Source: an uncultured Microbulbifer sp. | Lineage (GTDB): Bacteria; Pseudomonadota; Gammaproteobacteria; Pseudomonadales; Cellvibrionaceae | Direction of reading: 5' to 3' | Assembly (NCBI RefSeq): GCF_947504145.1 | Contig: NZ_CANNGQ010000006.1 | Location: 43,792-107,791, forward strand | DNA: 64,000 nt | In this document: piece by piece, positions 45,179-54,613 of the stretch | Numbering within the stretch: the stretch's first letter is position 1 | Layout: every line of letters starts with the position of its first letter | Notes under the pieces: model-generated | The model's database searches: none | What the model saw: the letters and a program-made list of their open reading frames with translations, nothing else | What the model was told of the DNA's origin: nothing | Translations under genes and position numbers: made by a program

Positions 45179-47554
45179 TTATTCCTCTTTCAGCGCCTCA
45201 TCCCAATCCTTCATCAAATTGCGGGACTGCTCGTCCTTAAACAACTCCAGGCGAGACTTGATGATACGACGGGGGAAGTAGTTGTTCTCAACGTTGGTGT
45301 CTGCCGTTTCCCAATGCGGGTCCAGCGTTACCGACTTCAGAGTTTTGTCTTTACCACGCACCAGCATCTTCGACGTATTCTGTGCATTTCGCGCCCAGAT
45401 CTCCGCCGGAATACGCAGCTCCTCACTGGAACCATCCACATAATCCAGCCGCAGGAACAACGGCATCACCAGACCACCAATGTTGCTGAAATCGAGCACA
45501 TACACGTTGCTCTCGACGTTCAGCAGGTCGCGCTCCCAGTCCTCCAAGCCCTCCAGCATACCCTGATAGCTATTGCGGTCCGCGTTGGAAACATCGAATT
45601 CATCGTGCTCATTGTAGAAATCCGCAAGCTCCGGCTTACCATCCACAATACGCGTGATCTTCTTCGCGCGGTTCTTCTGCTCAGTTACAGAATCCGGCTC
45701 CCGCTCAAAGTTTTCACGCTTCCACGGACCTTCGACATCGGGATCTTTGGTGCCCACCGTGTAATGCTTCACCTGATCCAGGCTGATATCCACGTGATCG
45801 GTGGTGTAGAACCAACCGCGCCAGAACCAGTCGAGATCCATACCAGAAGCATCTTCCATTGTGCGGAAGAAATCCGCCGGCATCGGACGCTTGAATTTCC
45901 AACGCTGGGCATACTCGCGGAACGCAAAATCAAACAGATCGCGGCCAAGAATGGACTCACGCAAAATATTCAGCGCCGTCGCCGGCTTACCATACGCGTT
46001 GTTCCCGAACTGGAGAATAGACTCCGAATTGGTCATGATCGGAACCTGATTCTCGCTCTTCATATACTCCACGATCTTGCGCGCATCGCCGCGACGGGAA
46101 GGATACTTCTCCTCCCACTCCTGCTCCGCCAGAAACTGGACGTAAGTGTTCAGGCCTTCATCCATCCAGGTCCACTGGCGCTCGTCGGAGTTTACGATCA
46201 TCGGATAATAATTGTGGCCCACCTCGTGAATGATCACCGAAATCAGACCGTACTTGGTGCGGCGGGAATAGGTGCGCTTCTCGCGATCCTCTTCATCGAT
46301 CTCCGGGCGCGGGCCGTTGAAGGTAATCATCGGGTATTCCATACCGCCCACCGGGCCATTGACAGAAATGGACGTGGGGTACGGGTAATCGAAGCTGTAG
46401 CGGTTATACACATCCATCGTGTGGATGATCGCTTCGGTAGAATACTTATCCCAGAGCGGCGTGCCCTCCTCCGGATAGAACGACATCGCCATGGTATCGG
46501 TGCCGCCTTTCTTGTAGCCCTGCGCATCCCACAGGAACTTGCGCGAGGAAGCCCAGGCAAAGTCGCGCACATTTTCCGCTTCAAACACCCAGGTTTTGCG
46601 GCCACTCGCGCGGTCTTTCTCGTTCTCCAGCGCTTCGTCTTTGGTGACGATCATCACCGGCTTTTTCGCGGTCTCCGCCTTTTTCAGCCGCGCGCGCTGC
46701 TCCCGGCTGAGCACCTCATCCGCGTTCTGCAGCACACCAGTAGAGGCAACGATATGGTCTGCGGGGACTTCGATGGCCACACGATAGTCGCCGAACTCCA
46801 ACGCGAACTCACCGCGCCCCAGGAACTGCTTGTTCTGCCAGCCACTCACGTCGTTGTATGCGGCCATACGCGGGAACCACTGAGCGATTTCGTACAGATA
46901 GTTGCCGTCGCGCTCGAAGTACTCGTAGCCAGAGCGGCCACCGAGCGCCTTCTGCTCGATGATGTTGTACTCCCAGTCCACACGAAAGCTGACACTGTCG
47001 CCGGATTTCAGCGGCTGCGGCAGATCGATGCGCATATTGGTGTCGACGATGGTATGGCGCAGATCGCGGCCGCGGGCATCAGCCACCTTGGTGATCTGAT
47101 AGCCGCCGTCAAACTCCGCGGAAACCACTTCGCGGCGGAAACTGCGGAACGGAATGGTATCCGGGGCAATCGACTGCACGTCCACTGGCGCTGCCAGGTT
47201 CCCCGAAGAATTGGGTTTGAAGCGGTTCTGGTCCAGTTGCAGCCAAAGGTAACGCAGGGTGTCAGGGGAATTGTTCTTGTAGGTGATGGTTTCCGACGCA
47301 GTGATGCGCTGCTTGTCATCGTCCAGAGAGACCTTGATGTCGTAATCTGCCTGCTGCTGCCAGTAGGCGTGCCCCGGCGCGCCGGAAGCCGCGCGGTAGA
47401 TATTCGGGGTGGGCAGGAGCTCTTCCAGCTGGCGGAACTTGTCGCCGGTGACATTAAGGGGGTCCGCGGCAAGCGCGCCGGTGCTACCAGCGAAACCGAG
47501 CAGGACTGCGCCGAAGCGACGAAAAATAGAATGCAGAGTCATTGTGGGCGCCAT
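45179..47554 (-). CDS. M1 family zinc metallopeptidase
   Basis: A 791-residue secreted aminopeptidase-type enzyme. A signal peptide ends TGALAADP. The zinc and catalytic residues are HEVGHNYYP (His-Glu-x2-His) and the downstream Glu in TWMDEGLNTY, 18-20 residues later, as in M1. GGMEYPMITF is the GxMEN-like motif, changed to GGMEYP, so substrate binding at the N-terminus may differ from classical aminopeptidase N. The first 300 residues form the beta-saddle domain. A start at 47542 is possible as well. The DUF6702 gene follows on the same strand. Confidence 0.9.
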   Translation of the reverse strand: MAPTMTLHSIFRRFGAVLLGFAGSTGALAADPLNVTGDKFRQLEELLPTPNIYRAASGAPGHAYWQQQADYDIKVSLDDDKQRITASETITYKNNSPDTLRYLWLQLDQNRFKPNSSGNLAAPVDVQSIAPDTIPFRSFRREVVSAEFDGGYQITKVADARGRDLRHTIVDTNMRIDLPQPLKSGDSVSFRVDWEYNIIEQKALGGRSGYEYFERDGNYLYEIAQWFPRMAAYNDVSGWQNKQFLGRGEFALEFGDYRVAIEVPADHIVASTGVLQNADEVLSREQRARLKKAETAKKPVMIVTKDEALENEKDRASGRKTWVFEAENVRDFAWASSRKFLWDAQGYKKGGTDTMAMSFYPEEGTPLWDKYSTEAIIHTMDVYNRYSFDYPYPTSISVNGPVGGMEYPMITFNGPRPEIDEEDREKRTYSRRTKYGLISVIIHEVGHNYYPMIVNSDERQWTWMDEGLNTYVQFLAEQEWEEKYPSRRGDARKIVEYMKSENQVPIMTNSESILQFGNNAYGKPATALNILRESILGRDLFDFAFREYAQRWKFKRPMPADFFRTMEDASGMDLDWFWRGWFYTTDHVDISLDQVKHYTVGTKDPDVEGPWKRENFEREPDSVTEQKNRAKKITRIVDGKPELADFYNEHDEFDVSNADRNSYQGMLEGLEDWERDLLNVESNVYVLDFSNIGGLVMPLFLRLDYVDGSSEELRIPAEIWARNAQNTSKMLVRGKDKTLKSVTLDPHWETADTNVENNYFPRRIIKSRLELFKDEQSRNLMKDWDEALKEE

Positions 47555-47783
47555 TTCTCAAGCAAAATGATAAATAGCGCGCCATTCTAGCAGCTGGAGA
47601 GTGACCGGCGATTCCGTGGCGCAGGAGACATCGCACAGAGGACTCCACTCACCGCAACCCCCTCTTTGGGCCAACCATTGCCCGCTGCCCAGCCTGATCT
47701 CTGGTTTTGCAGGCTTGATTCTCCTTGGAGACGGCGCCGCCCCACCTTATCAATCACCTGATAAAGGCAATTTGGGGAATACC

Positions 47784-48245
47784 ATGCAGTTTGCCGTGCG
47801 CACCACATCGAGATCCAACCCAGGACCCGGGACACGACCGGGCACACGCAAAAACGTGACCACCGCTCTGATTGCATCCTTGCTGGTGCTGGCGTTGGCA
47901 CCCGCCGCCCAGGCACAACAGCCTGGGCCGTTTACCGCCAACGATTTCAACTTCTCCGGCAATGTACAGAGCCCGATTCCTCCGCACCTCTATGGGCCGG
48001 ACCTGGACGGCGGAACACCTTCCGAGATTGCCCTCAGTGCCGGCGCCGTTCGCCTGCGCCTGCAGCGGCTGGGCTTCCACTCCTTTTCCAGTATGCAATT
48101 CCGCAATGGCTACTGGAGTGTGGTGGCCTACCACGGCCAGAAAAAGCGCCAGTTGACCGTAAACCCGGACACTGGCGCCCTGCGTTCAGACCGCCCTTAT
48201 TGCAACAACCGTTGCAACCTCTACCAGATTGCCGACGAGTTCTAG
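47784..48245 (+). CDS. small secreted protein with PepSY-like fold
   Basis: A 153-residue exported protein of uncertain family. The ATG at 47784 has GGGGA upstream. An earlier frame to 47601 adds residues that look non-coding. A long, Arg-rich signal region ends AAQAQQPG. The C-terminal half reads AGAVRLRLQRLGFHSFSSMQFRNGYWSVVAYHGQKKRQLTVNPDTG, which resembles the PepSY pattern of a helix, a two-stranded hairpin and a Thr/Asn turn. Two cysteines in CNNRCNLYQ near the end may form a disulfide. It is convergent with the M42 peptidase gene. Confidence 0.65.
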   Translation: MQFAVRTTSRSNPGPGTRPGTRKNVTTALIASLLVLALAPAAQAQQPGPFTANDFNFSGNVQSPIPPHLYGPDLDGGTPSEIALSAGAVRLRLQRLGFHSFSSMQFRNGYWSVVAYHGQKKRQLTVNPDTGALRSDRPYCNNRCNLYQIADEF

Positions 48246-48264
48246 CCGTCTGTTTTAGTGGTCG

Positions 48265-49320
48265 TCAGTGATCCGCAGCGACAGCAACCAGCAGATCACT
48301 GAAGGCACTGTTGGCGGCCACTGAAGCGGATTCCTCCATCGTGTGGTACCCGGTGGTTGGGATCTGCAGCGTAGTGCCCTGCACGAACCCCGATGACGCA
48401 TCGACGATTCGTCCCAGCTCGGTGCTGCCCAGGGACTGAGGTTCCTGTCCCTCGACGACGGCTTTCTGGTTTTGCGATTCGATATACGCGTCTTTATAGC
48501 TGTAGGTAATGCCCTGTGCATCGCACAGCTGCGCCAGGCGCGCGGTGGTCTCGGGATGAAATTCCGCGTTGGCATCCCGCCGGCGCAGGACCACCTGTTG
48601 GGCATCGGCGCTGGCACGGTCCGGATAGGGACTGGTGTCCACCACAATGAGTTTGTCGGTGCCGCCGTTAAACCGCCGGAACCACTCCAGCAGATAGCGC
48701 CAGCTACTGCCCGATTCTTCCTGTGCGGTAAAAAACGCCGTGCCCTGAAAGCCCAGACTGTACAGATGCACCAGGTGTGCGGCTGTCAGCACATTATCCA
48801 ATTGTGCACTCAGTATCCCGTCGTTGATCTCCAGGCGATCAGTGAAGGCCACCGGCGTCCCCGCCACCACATGCTCCAGCCCCGCCACCTCAAAAATGAG
48901 GTTGTTGCGGTAACCACACACATAAGCCCGGCGGATGGTTCCAGAGCCAAAATAGGAGCCAGACCAGGGTTCATAGGCGGTTACCTGAACCCCCTGGAAC
49001 CGGTCGACGATTTTGGTCATCAGCTTTTCCGATACGGAGTTACCCAGCAGGTCCGAACGCCGCCCTGACACAAAGGCGGCGTACTGAAACTCGTTGGGGC
49101 CGGTGCAGATCAAGCCGTGGCGATCGATATGCGCGGAGAGTTTGGCGCTGTTGGGGCGCTGCCCCTGGGCGACCAGCAGGCCTTCATACCAGGTGACATG
49201 TGCGCCCCGCTCTTCCAGCTCCCGCTGCAGCACCCGAAAAAACGAGTGCTCGGCACCCACGACACTGGGGCTGCGCACCAGTAGTTTCAGAAGGTCAATA
49301 AACTGTTCAGTCTGTTGCAT
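48265..49320 (-). CDS. M42-like metallopeptidase
   Basis: A 351-residue cytosolic zinc peptidase of the M42/M28 group, which contains tetrahedral aminopeptidases and endoglucanase-annotated proteins. Metal and catalytic residues: His and Asp in SAHIDRHG, Asp in SAQLDNVLTA, Glu-Glu in TAQEESGSSW, Asp in VVDTSPYPD and His in TTGYHTMEE. The order and spacing follow M42. The ATG at 49320 is preceded by GGGAGA. An upstream ATG at 49377 has AGGAG too close. It is divergent from the cytochrome bd operon. Confidence 0.85.
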   Translation of the reverse strand: MQQTEQFIDLLKLLVRSPSVVGAEHSFFRVLQRELEERGAHVTWYEGLLVAQGQRPNSAKLSAHIDRHGLICTGPNEFQYAAFVSGRRSDLLGNSVSEKLMTKIVDRFQGVQVTAYEPWSGSYFGSGTIRRAYVCGYRNNLIFEVAGLEHVVAGTPVAFTDRLEINDGILSAQLDNVLTAAHLVHLYSLGFQGTAFFTAQEESGSSWRYLLEWFRRFNGGTDKLIVVDTSPYPDRASADAQQVVLRRRDANAEFHPETTARLAQLCDAQGITYSYKDAYIESQNQKAVVEGQEPQSLGSTELGRIVDASSGFVQGTTLQIPTTGYHTMEESASVAANSAFSDLLVAVAADH

Positions 49321-49583
49321 TTTGTCCGCTTCTCCCTGCCGGAAACCGGCGACTTGGCGCGAGTATAGCGAGCTCATTTGCTCCTGCGCGACATTTATTT
49401 ATACGACTTTATCGCGCCTCCTCCCTCCTGCGAAGCAAGGGGCGCAACCCGCATTACATCGTGAACGGCGCCACCACAAGAGACCCGGCGCCAAAGCGTC
49501 GCTGGTTCCCGGCACGTTCTCACATCGTTGCTAAAATTACGCCGCGCGGTGGCTTAATGCGTGACTAATAAAATGGGAACACC

Positions 49584-49784
49584 ATGTCGTTTTCCGATCG
49601 TCGCCTGCTGGTCGAGCTCGGCGCGGTTCTGATCATCAAGCTCATCTTGATCACCCTGATCAAGATTCATTACTTCAGCCCGGACCCGGAAACTACGGTG
49701 CCCGCTCCCGAGCGCTTTTTCTCTGACAAACCGAAGCCGGCGGCTTCCCCTGCGGAACCACACGCCGAGAACAAGGAGCGTTAA
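49584..49784 (+). CDS. cydP: cytochrome bd oxidase putative small subunit CydP
   Basis: A 66-residue single-span membrane protein: a short basic start (MSFSDRRLLVELG), one hydrophobic helix at residues about 12-31 and an extended Pro/Glu-rich tail. It matches CydP, which is encoded directly upstream of cydA in some Proteobacteria. Its stop is immediately followed by the cydA GTG, and the AAGGAGC at its 3' end serves as the cydA ribosome site. Its effect on the oxidase is not well defined. Confidence 0.85.
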   Translation: MSFSDRRLLVELGAVLIIKLILITLIKIHYFSPDPETTVPAPERFFSDKPKPAASPAEPHAENKER

Positions 49785-51359
49785 GTGATCGATGAAGTCG
49801 TCGTCGACCTGTCTCGCCTGCAGTTTGGCCTCACGGCGCTGTATCACTTTTTATTTGTCCCGCTGACTCTGGGGCTGTCTTTTCTGCTGGCGATCATGGA
49901 GTCCTGCTATGTCCTGACGGGTAAAGCCATCTATAAGGACATGACCAAATTCTGGGGCAAGCTGTTTGGTATCAACTTTGCGCTTGGTGTGACGACAGGG
50001 CTGACGCTGGAATTCCAGTTCGGCACCAACTGGAGTTACTACTCCCACTATGTAGGTGATATTTTCGGGGTTCCCCTGGCGATCGAGGGGTTGATGGCCT
50101 TCTTTCTGGAGTCCACCTTTATCGGGCTGTTCTTTTTTGGCTGGGACCGGATGGGTAAAGTCCAGCATCTCGTCGTCACCTGGATGGTGGCCATCGGCTC
50201 GAATATGTCCGCCCTGTGGATCCTCATTGCCAACGGCTGGATGCAGCACCCGGTGGGCGCTGAATTCAATTTCGAGTCCATGCGCATGGAGCTGACAAGT
50301 TTTGGCGACGTGCTGTTCAACCCGGTTGCCCAGGTAAAATTTGTGCACACCGTGGCCGCGGGCTACGTCACCGGCGCCATGTTTGTACTCAGCGTATCCT
50401 CCTATTACTTGTTGAAACGGCGGGACATTCCGTTTGCGCGCCGATCATTCGCCATCGCTGCCAGCTTCGGCCTGGCGTCTATCCTGTCGGTCATCGTGCT
50501 CGGCGACGAAAGCGGCTACACCGTGGGGGATGTGCAAAAGGTCAAGCTCGCTGCGGTGGAGGCCGAGTGGGAGACACAAAAACCACCAGCCTCCTTCACC
50601 CTGTTCGCGATTCCAGATCAGGAAGAAAAGAAAAATCACTGGGAAGTAAAAATCCCCTGGGCACTCGGGATTATCGCCACCCGCTCCCTCGACGAAGAAG
50701 TCATGGGGTTCGACCGGATTATTCCGGAAAACGAACAGCGAATACGCCGCGGCATGCAGGCCTTCGCCCTGCTGGAGCAATTGCGCGGCGGTGACACCAG
50801 CCAGGAAACCAAAAACGCTTTTGCCGATTTGCAGGCCGATCTGGGCTACGGCCTGCTACTCAAGCGCTACACCGAAAAAGTAACCGACGCGACGGATGAG
50901 CAGATCAGGATGGCCGCAGAGCGCTCCATTCCCAGAGTTGCCCCCCTGTTCTGGTGCTTCCGTATTATGGTGGCCTCGGGCTTCATCATGCTGTTTGTAT
51001 TTATCGCGGCATTTATTCAATCCACACGCCATCGCAGTGCCGGCAACCGGGCGGTCCTGTATACCTGCCTGTGGGCCCTGCCGTTGCCGTGGATTGCCGC
51101 CGAGTGCGGATGGATTGTTGCGGAATCCGGACGCCAGCCCTGGTCCATTGCGGAAGTACTTCCCACCTATATGTCAGCATCCTCGATAACCCGCGGCGAG
51201 GTCATCGGCAGCCTTACCGCAATCATCGCCTTCTATACCGCACTGGCCGTTATTGAGGTGTATCTGATGCTGCGGTTTACCCGACTCGGCCCGTCGAGCC
51301 TGGGCACCGGCAAATACCACTTTGAACTGAACCCGGAAACGCCGCGGGCCCAGACCTGA
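49785..51359 (+). CDS. cydA: cytochrome bd ubiquinol oxidase subunit I
   Basis: A 524-residue integral membrane subunit that oxidises quinol and reduces oxygen with haems b558, b595 and d. It begins with a GTG touching the cydP stop. The start [28 protein letters not shown] carries the conserved His of haem b595/d, and GRQPW, the family signature, lies in [15 protein letters not shown]. The loop between these (residues about 250-390) is long, which places it in the long Q-loop class. Nine or so membrane helices are visible. cydB follows after 19 bases. Confidence 0.96.
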   Translation: MIDEVVVDLSRLQFGLTALYHFLFVPLTLGLSFLLAIMESCYVLTGKAIYKDMTKFWGKLFGINFALGVTTGLTLEFQFGTNWSYYSHYVGDIFGVPLAIEGLMAFFLESTFIGLFFFGWDRMGKVQHLVVTWMVAIGSNMSALWILIANGWMQHPVGAEFNFESMRMELTSFGDVLFNPVAQVKFVHTVAAGYVTGAMFVLSVSSYYLLKRRDIPFARRSFAIAASFGLASILSVIVLGDESGYTVGDVQKVKLAAVEAEWETQKPPASFTLFAIPDQEEKKNHWEVKIPWALGIIATRSLDEEVMGFDRIIPENEQRIRRGMQAFALLEQLRGGDTSQETKNAFADLQADLGYGLLLKRYTEKVTDATDEQIRMAAERSIPRVAPLFWCFRIMVASGFIMLFVFIAAFIQSTRHRSAGNRAVLYTCLWALPLPWIAAECGWIVAESGRQPWSIAEVLPTYMSASSITRGEVIGSLTAIIAFYTALAVIEVYLMLRFTRLGPSSLGTGKYHFELNPETPRAQT

Positions 51360-51378
51360 ACCCGAACGGAGGCGCACA

Positions 51379-52512
51379 ATGGATTACGAAACGCTGAAAT
51401 TGGCCTGGTGGGCACTGATCGGCGTACTGCTGATTGGCTTCGCCGTCACCGACGGTTTTGATATGGGCGTGGGCATGCTGCTGCGAGTTATCGGCAAAAC
51501 CGACATGGACCGGCGGATCATGATCAACTCGGTTGGCCCTCACTGGGAAGGCAATCAGGTGTGGTTTGTTACCGCCGGCGGTGCCATTTTTGCCGCCTGG
51601 CCCATGGTCTACGCCGCAGCCTTTTCGGGGCTCTACGTTGCTCTGCTGATCACCTTGTTGGCCCTTTTTTTCCGGCCGGCAGGCTTCGATTACCGCGCCA
51701 AAATTGACGACCCGCGCTGGCGCGATATGTGGGACTGGGGGCTGACCATCGGCGGCGTAATACCGCCGCTAATTTTTGGCATCGCCTTTGGCAACCTTCT
51801 GCTGGGGCTGCCTTTCGAACTGGACGACCTGCTCCGCCCCAGCTATCACGGCTCCTTCTGGGCGCTCTTGCACCCCTTTGCATTGATCAGCGGCCTGCTT
51901 TCTGTGGCCATGCTCGCCATGCACGGTGGCGCCTGGCTACAACTGAAAACCCGCGGCCTGCTGCACACCCGGGCACAGCGGGCGACCGAGCTGTCGGCAC
52001 TCGCTGTTATCGGACTGTTTTTACTGGCGGGGATCTGGCTGCTGGTCGGTATCGACGGTATGCACATTGTTGAAATGAAGCCCGTGGGAGACCGCATCAA
52101 CCCGCTGATGAAAACCGTGGCCTATGGCAACAGCGGCTGGCAGGCGAACTATTTTGCTCACCCTCTGCTGTGGAGCATCCCCCTGCTCGGGCTAATGATG
52201 GCCGCGGCTACCTGGCTGTTGTCGCGCATGGAAAATGTGCTGGTCTTTCTCACCAGTGCGCTTTCTGTCACCTGCGTGATACTGACCGCCGGAGTAGCAC
52301 TTTTTCCGTTCGTCATGCCCTCTTCCCGCAACCCGGATATCAGCCTCACCATGTGGGACGCCACATCCAGCCAGCTGACCCTGGGACTGATGTTCGCCGC
52401 CGCCGTCATCTTTGTACCCATCATTCTGATGTATACCTTCTGGTGTTACCGCAAAATGTTCGGGCGGGTAACGCGGGAATACATCGAAGACAACTCACAC
52501 AGCAGTTATTGA
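51379..52512 (+). CDS. cydB: cytochrome bd ubiquinol oxidase subunit II
   Basis: A 377-residue integral membrane subunit that pairs with CydA. The N-terminus MDYETLKLAWWALIGVLLIGFAVTDGFDMG is diagnostic, as is NSVGPHWEGNQVWFVTAGGAIFAAWP. About eight hydrophobic helices follow. GGAGG is nine bases before the ATG. It lies in one transcript with cydP, cydA, cydX and ybgE. Confidence 0.96.
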   Translation: MDYETLKLAWWALIGVLLIGFAVTDGFDMGVGMLLRVIGKTDMDRRIMINSVGPHWEGNQVWFVTAGGAIFAAWPMVYAAAFSGLYVALLITLLALFFRPAGFDYRAKIDDPRWRDMWDWGLTIGGVIPPLIFGIAFGNLLLGLPFELDDLLRPSYHGSFWALLHPFALISGLLSVAMLAMHGGAWLQLKTRGLLHTRAQRATELSALAVIGLFLLAGIWLLVGIDGMHIVEMKPVGDRINPLMKTVAYGNSGWQANYFAHPLLWSIPLLGLMMAAATWLLSRMENVLVFLTSALSVTCVILTAGVALFPFVMPSSRNPDISLTMWDATSSQLTLGLMFAAAVIFVPIILMYTFWCYRKMFGRVTREYIEDNSHSSY

Positions 52513-52533
52513 ATTCTGTCAGGAGAAAACCCG

Positions 52534-52653
52534 ATGTGGTATTTCGCATGGATACTCGGCGTACTGCTCGCCTGTTCCTTCGCCGTGGTCAATGCGCTGT
52601 GGCTGGAGGTCACCGAGGATATGGACCGACATGAAGCCGAATTTGAAGACTGA
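52534..52653 (+). CDS. cydX: cytochrome bd small subunit CydX
   Basis: A 39-codon gene. AGGAG precedes the ATG by nine bases. The product starts MWYFAWILGVLLACSFAVVN, a one-helix sequence diagnostic of CydX, and ends in an acidic tail (EAEFED). CydX stabilises the haem site of the bd oxidase. Its last 23 bases overlap the proposed start of the ybgE-family gene in another frame. It is too small for usual gene callers. Confidence 0.93.
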   Translation: MWYFAWILGVLLACSFAVVNALWLEVTEDMDRHEAEFED

Positions 52654-52939
52654 CGGTAGAGAAGTGAGCAGCAGTGCAGCGCAAATGAAAATACTGCGAA
52701 TCACCACCTTTGTCGTCGCGCTTCTGGTGAGCCTTGTCATCACCTTCTGGCCACTGCTGCTGTACAAAAATGGAACGCCCCCCAGCACCGGGCAGACCAG
52801 CCTTTTACTGCTGGGGTTGTGCGTTGGTGTTGTCTACGGCTCCGGCATCCTCAGTAAGACCCCACGCAACTGGCAGCTAGGCTGCGCACTGGTTGCCTGG
52901 AGTGCCCTGGCGGCCATTGGCTGGCTTGCCCTGCCCTAA
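52631..52939 (+). CDS. ybgE: cyd operon YbgE family protein
   Basis: A 102-residue membrane protein with three hydrophobic helices (ITTFVVALLVSLVITFWPLLLY, LLLLGLCVGVVYGSGI, CALVAWSALAAIGWLAL). Position after cydX and pattern match the YbgE family of cyd operons, whose function is unknown. The start is uncertain: the ATG at 52631 lies inside cydX, and a GTG at 52664 or the ATG at 52685 would also work. It ends 12 bases before the convergent nhaA stop, with no room for a terminator between them. Confidence 0.8.
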   Translation: MKPNLKTDGREVSSSAAQMKILRITTFVVALLVSLVITFWPLLLYKNGTPPSTGQTSLLLLGLCVGVVYGSGILSKTPRNWQLGCALVAWSALAAIGWLALP

Positions 52940-52951
52940 CAGGTGCCAACC

Positions 52952-54472
52952 TCAGGGCAGCTTGCGGTGCCCATCCTTGTCCTCGACAGCATCTTCACCC
53001 GCGCCCTTTTCGCTTTCGCTATCCTGCACTTTACTCTGTCCGGGTTTCACGTCGGTGGTGGGTGAATCCAGATGCGGAGCCTGGTCGCCCTGGGTAGATT
53101 CCTCGATCGGTGCACGACGCAACACCAGGAAGCCCGCAACACCGGCAATGATGGATGCCAGCAAAACGCCGGCCTTCGCCTGAATCAGCATCTTTTCATC
53201 GCCGGCAAATGCCAGCTCGGAAATAAAGATCGACATGGTAAAACCGATTCCGCCCAGCAGGGCGACACCGATGATGTGATGGAAGGTGGAAGACTTGGGC
53301 AGCTCTCCCCATCCCAGCTTCCAGCCAATCCAGGTAGCGCCAACAATCCCGATCAGCTTGCCGAACACCAGACCGCAGATCACCCCTAACGTCAGCGGAT
53401 TGAACACCGCTGTATAACTGGTGAAACTGTCGATGGGAATACCCGCATTCGCCAGTGCAAAAATGGGGACCACGACAAAGGCCACTGGGATGTGCAGGCG
53501 GGTTTCCATTCGCTGCAGAGGCGACTGCACCAGGTGAATGCCTTTATCCAGCGCCGTCACTCGTGCACGCAATGCATCGTTGGCAATAATTTTGTCGCCA
53601 GGACGAAAGCAGCGGTCAAAGCTGCGGATGATATCTTTTACGAAGGTACTGAATGCCACCGGGTCGTACTTGGGCTTGGCGGGGATCGCCATGGCAGTGA
53701 TCACGCCCGCGAGTGTGGCGTGTACACCGGTAATATAGAGGGCATACCACAGCAGGATACCCACAAAAATATACCCGGCAGAACGGCGCACGCCGGCAAA
53801 CTTGAGCAGCCAGAGCACCGCCACCAGCGCACAGGCGGCCATCAGGGCTGTGGTATTGACGTCTTCCGTGTACCAGATGGCAATCACCAGGATGGCACCG
53901 AGGTCGTCCACAATGGCCAGCGCAACCAGAAAGGTCACCACCGCCCGCGGCACCCGGTTGCCGAGTATGGCAATACACCCCACGGCGAAAGCAATGTCTG
54001 TGGCCATGGGAATACCCCAGCCGCGCTCAGCCGGCGTGCCACCATTCATGGCGTAAAAGATCAGCGCCGGCACCACCATGCCGCCAATAGCCGCCATCAC
54101 TGGCAGCACCGCATGTTTCACTTCAGAGAGTTCACCAACGAGAAACTCCCGCTTCAACTCCAACCCGACCAGCAGGAAGAAGATGGCCATCAGGCCATCG
54201 TTGATCCAGTGATGGAAGCTCATGGAGAGCGACCAATCGCCAAAGCTGTAACCCACAGGGAGGTGCAGAAGGTGCTTGTACCATTCCTGCCAGGGAGAAT
54301 TTGCAATGACCAACGCGATGACGGCGCAGGCCATCAGCAACACGCCACTGCTGCTCTGGCGATGAATGAACTCTTCAAATGGCGTGACAAGGCGGCCAAA
54401 TGCGTGTTCCAGCGGGGCCTCGAAAACCTTCCCCTTACGCACTCTGAACTTGCTCAGCATGTTTTTCGCCAT
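52952..54472 (-). CDS. nhaA: Na+/H+ antiporter NhaA
   Basis: A 506-residue sodium/proton antiporter with about twelve membrane helices. The ion-binding aspartates are present: Asp in GIPMATDIAFAVG, and the pair in ALAIVDDLGAILVI (equivalent to Asp163/164 of E. coli NhaA). The chain is longer than the 388 residues of E. coli because of an about 60-residue charged C-terminal tail (EESTQGDQAPHLD, EKGAGEDAVEDKDG), and it has an N-terminal extension before the first helix. AGGAG lies 12 bases before the ATG. It suits a marine organism. Confidence 0.94.
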   Translation of the reverse strand: MAKNMLSKFRVRKGKVFEAPLEHAFGRLVTPFEEFIHRQSSSGVLLMACAVIALVIANSPWQEWYKHLLHLPVGYSFGDWSLSMSFHHWINDGLMAIFFLLVGLELKREFLVGELSEVKHAVLPVMAAIGGMVVPALIFYAMNGGTPAERGWGIPMATDIAFAVGCIAILGNRVPRAVVTFLVALAIVDDLGAILVIAIWYTEDVNTTALMAACALVAVLWLLKFAGVRRSAGYIFVGILLWYALYITGVHATLAGVITAMAIPAKPKYDPVAFSTFVKDIIRSFDRCFRPGDKIIANDALRARVTALDKGIHLVQSPLQRMETRLHIPVAFVVVPIFALANAGIPIDSFTSYTAVFNPLTLGVICGLVFGKLIGIVGATWIGWKLGWGELPKSSTFHHIIGVALLGGIGFTMSIFISELAFAGDEKMLIQAKAGVLLASIIAGVAGFLVLRRAPIEESTQGDQAPHLDSPTTDVKPGQSKVQDSESEKGAGEDAVEDKDGHRKLP

Positions 54473-54613
54473 CTAACGCCAACTCCTGTTATTCCGTTCC
54501 GAAATGAAAATGTGGCTTTATCAGAGTCTTCTCTGTGCAGGGAGCAGAGGTTAGCATGGCACCCGAGCACACCTCCAACCCAGTCGCCCCCATTACTATA
54601 GTGAGTAGCATCC

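Noticed and set aside
45314..47590. A 758-codon open frame on the plus strand across the M1 peptidase gene
   Set aside because: It is the antisense frame of a gene with clear zinc motifs and a signal peptide. Long antisense frames are expected at this GC content, and its residues show no domain.
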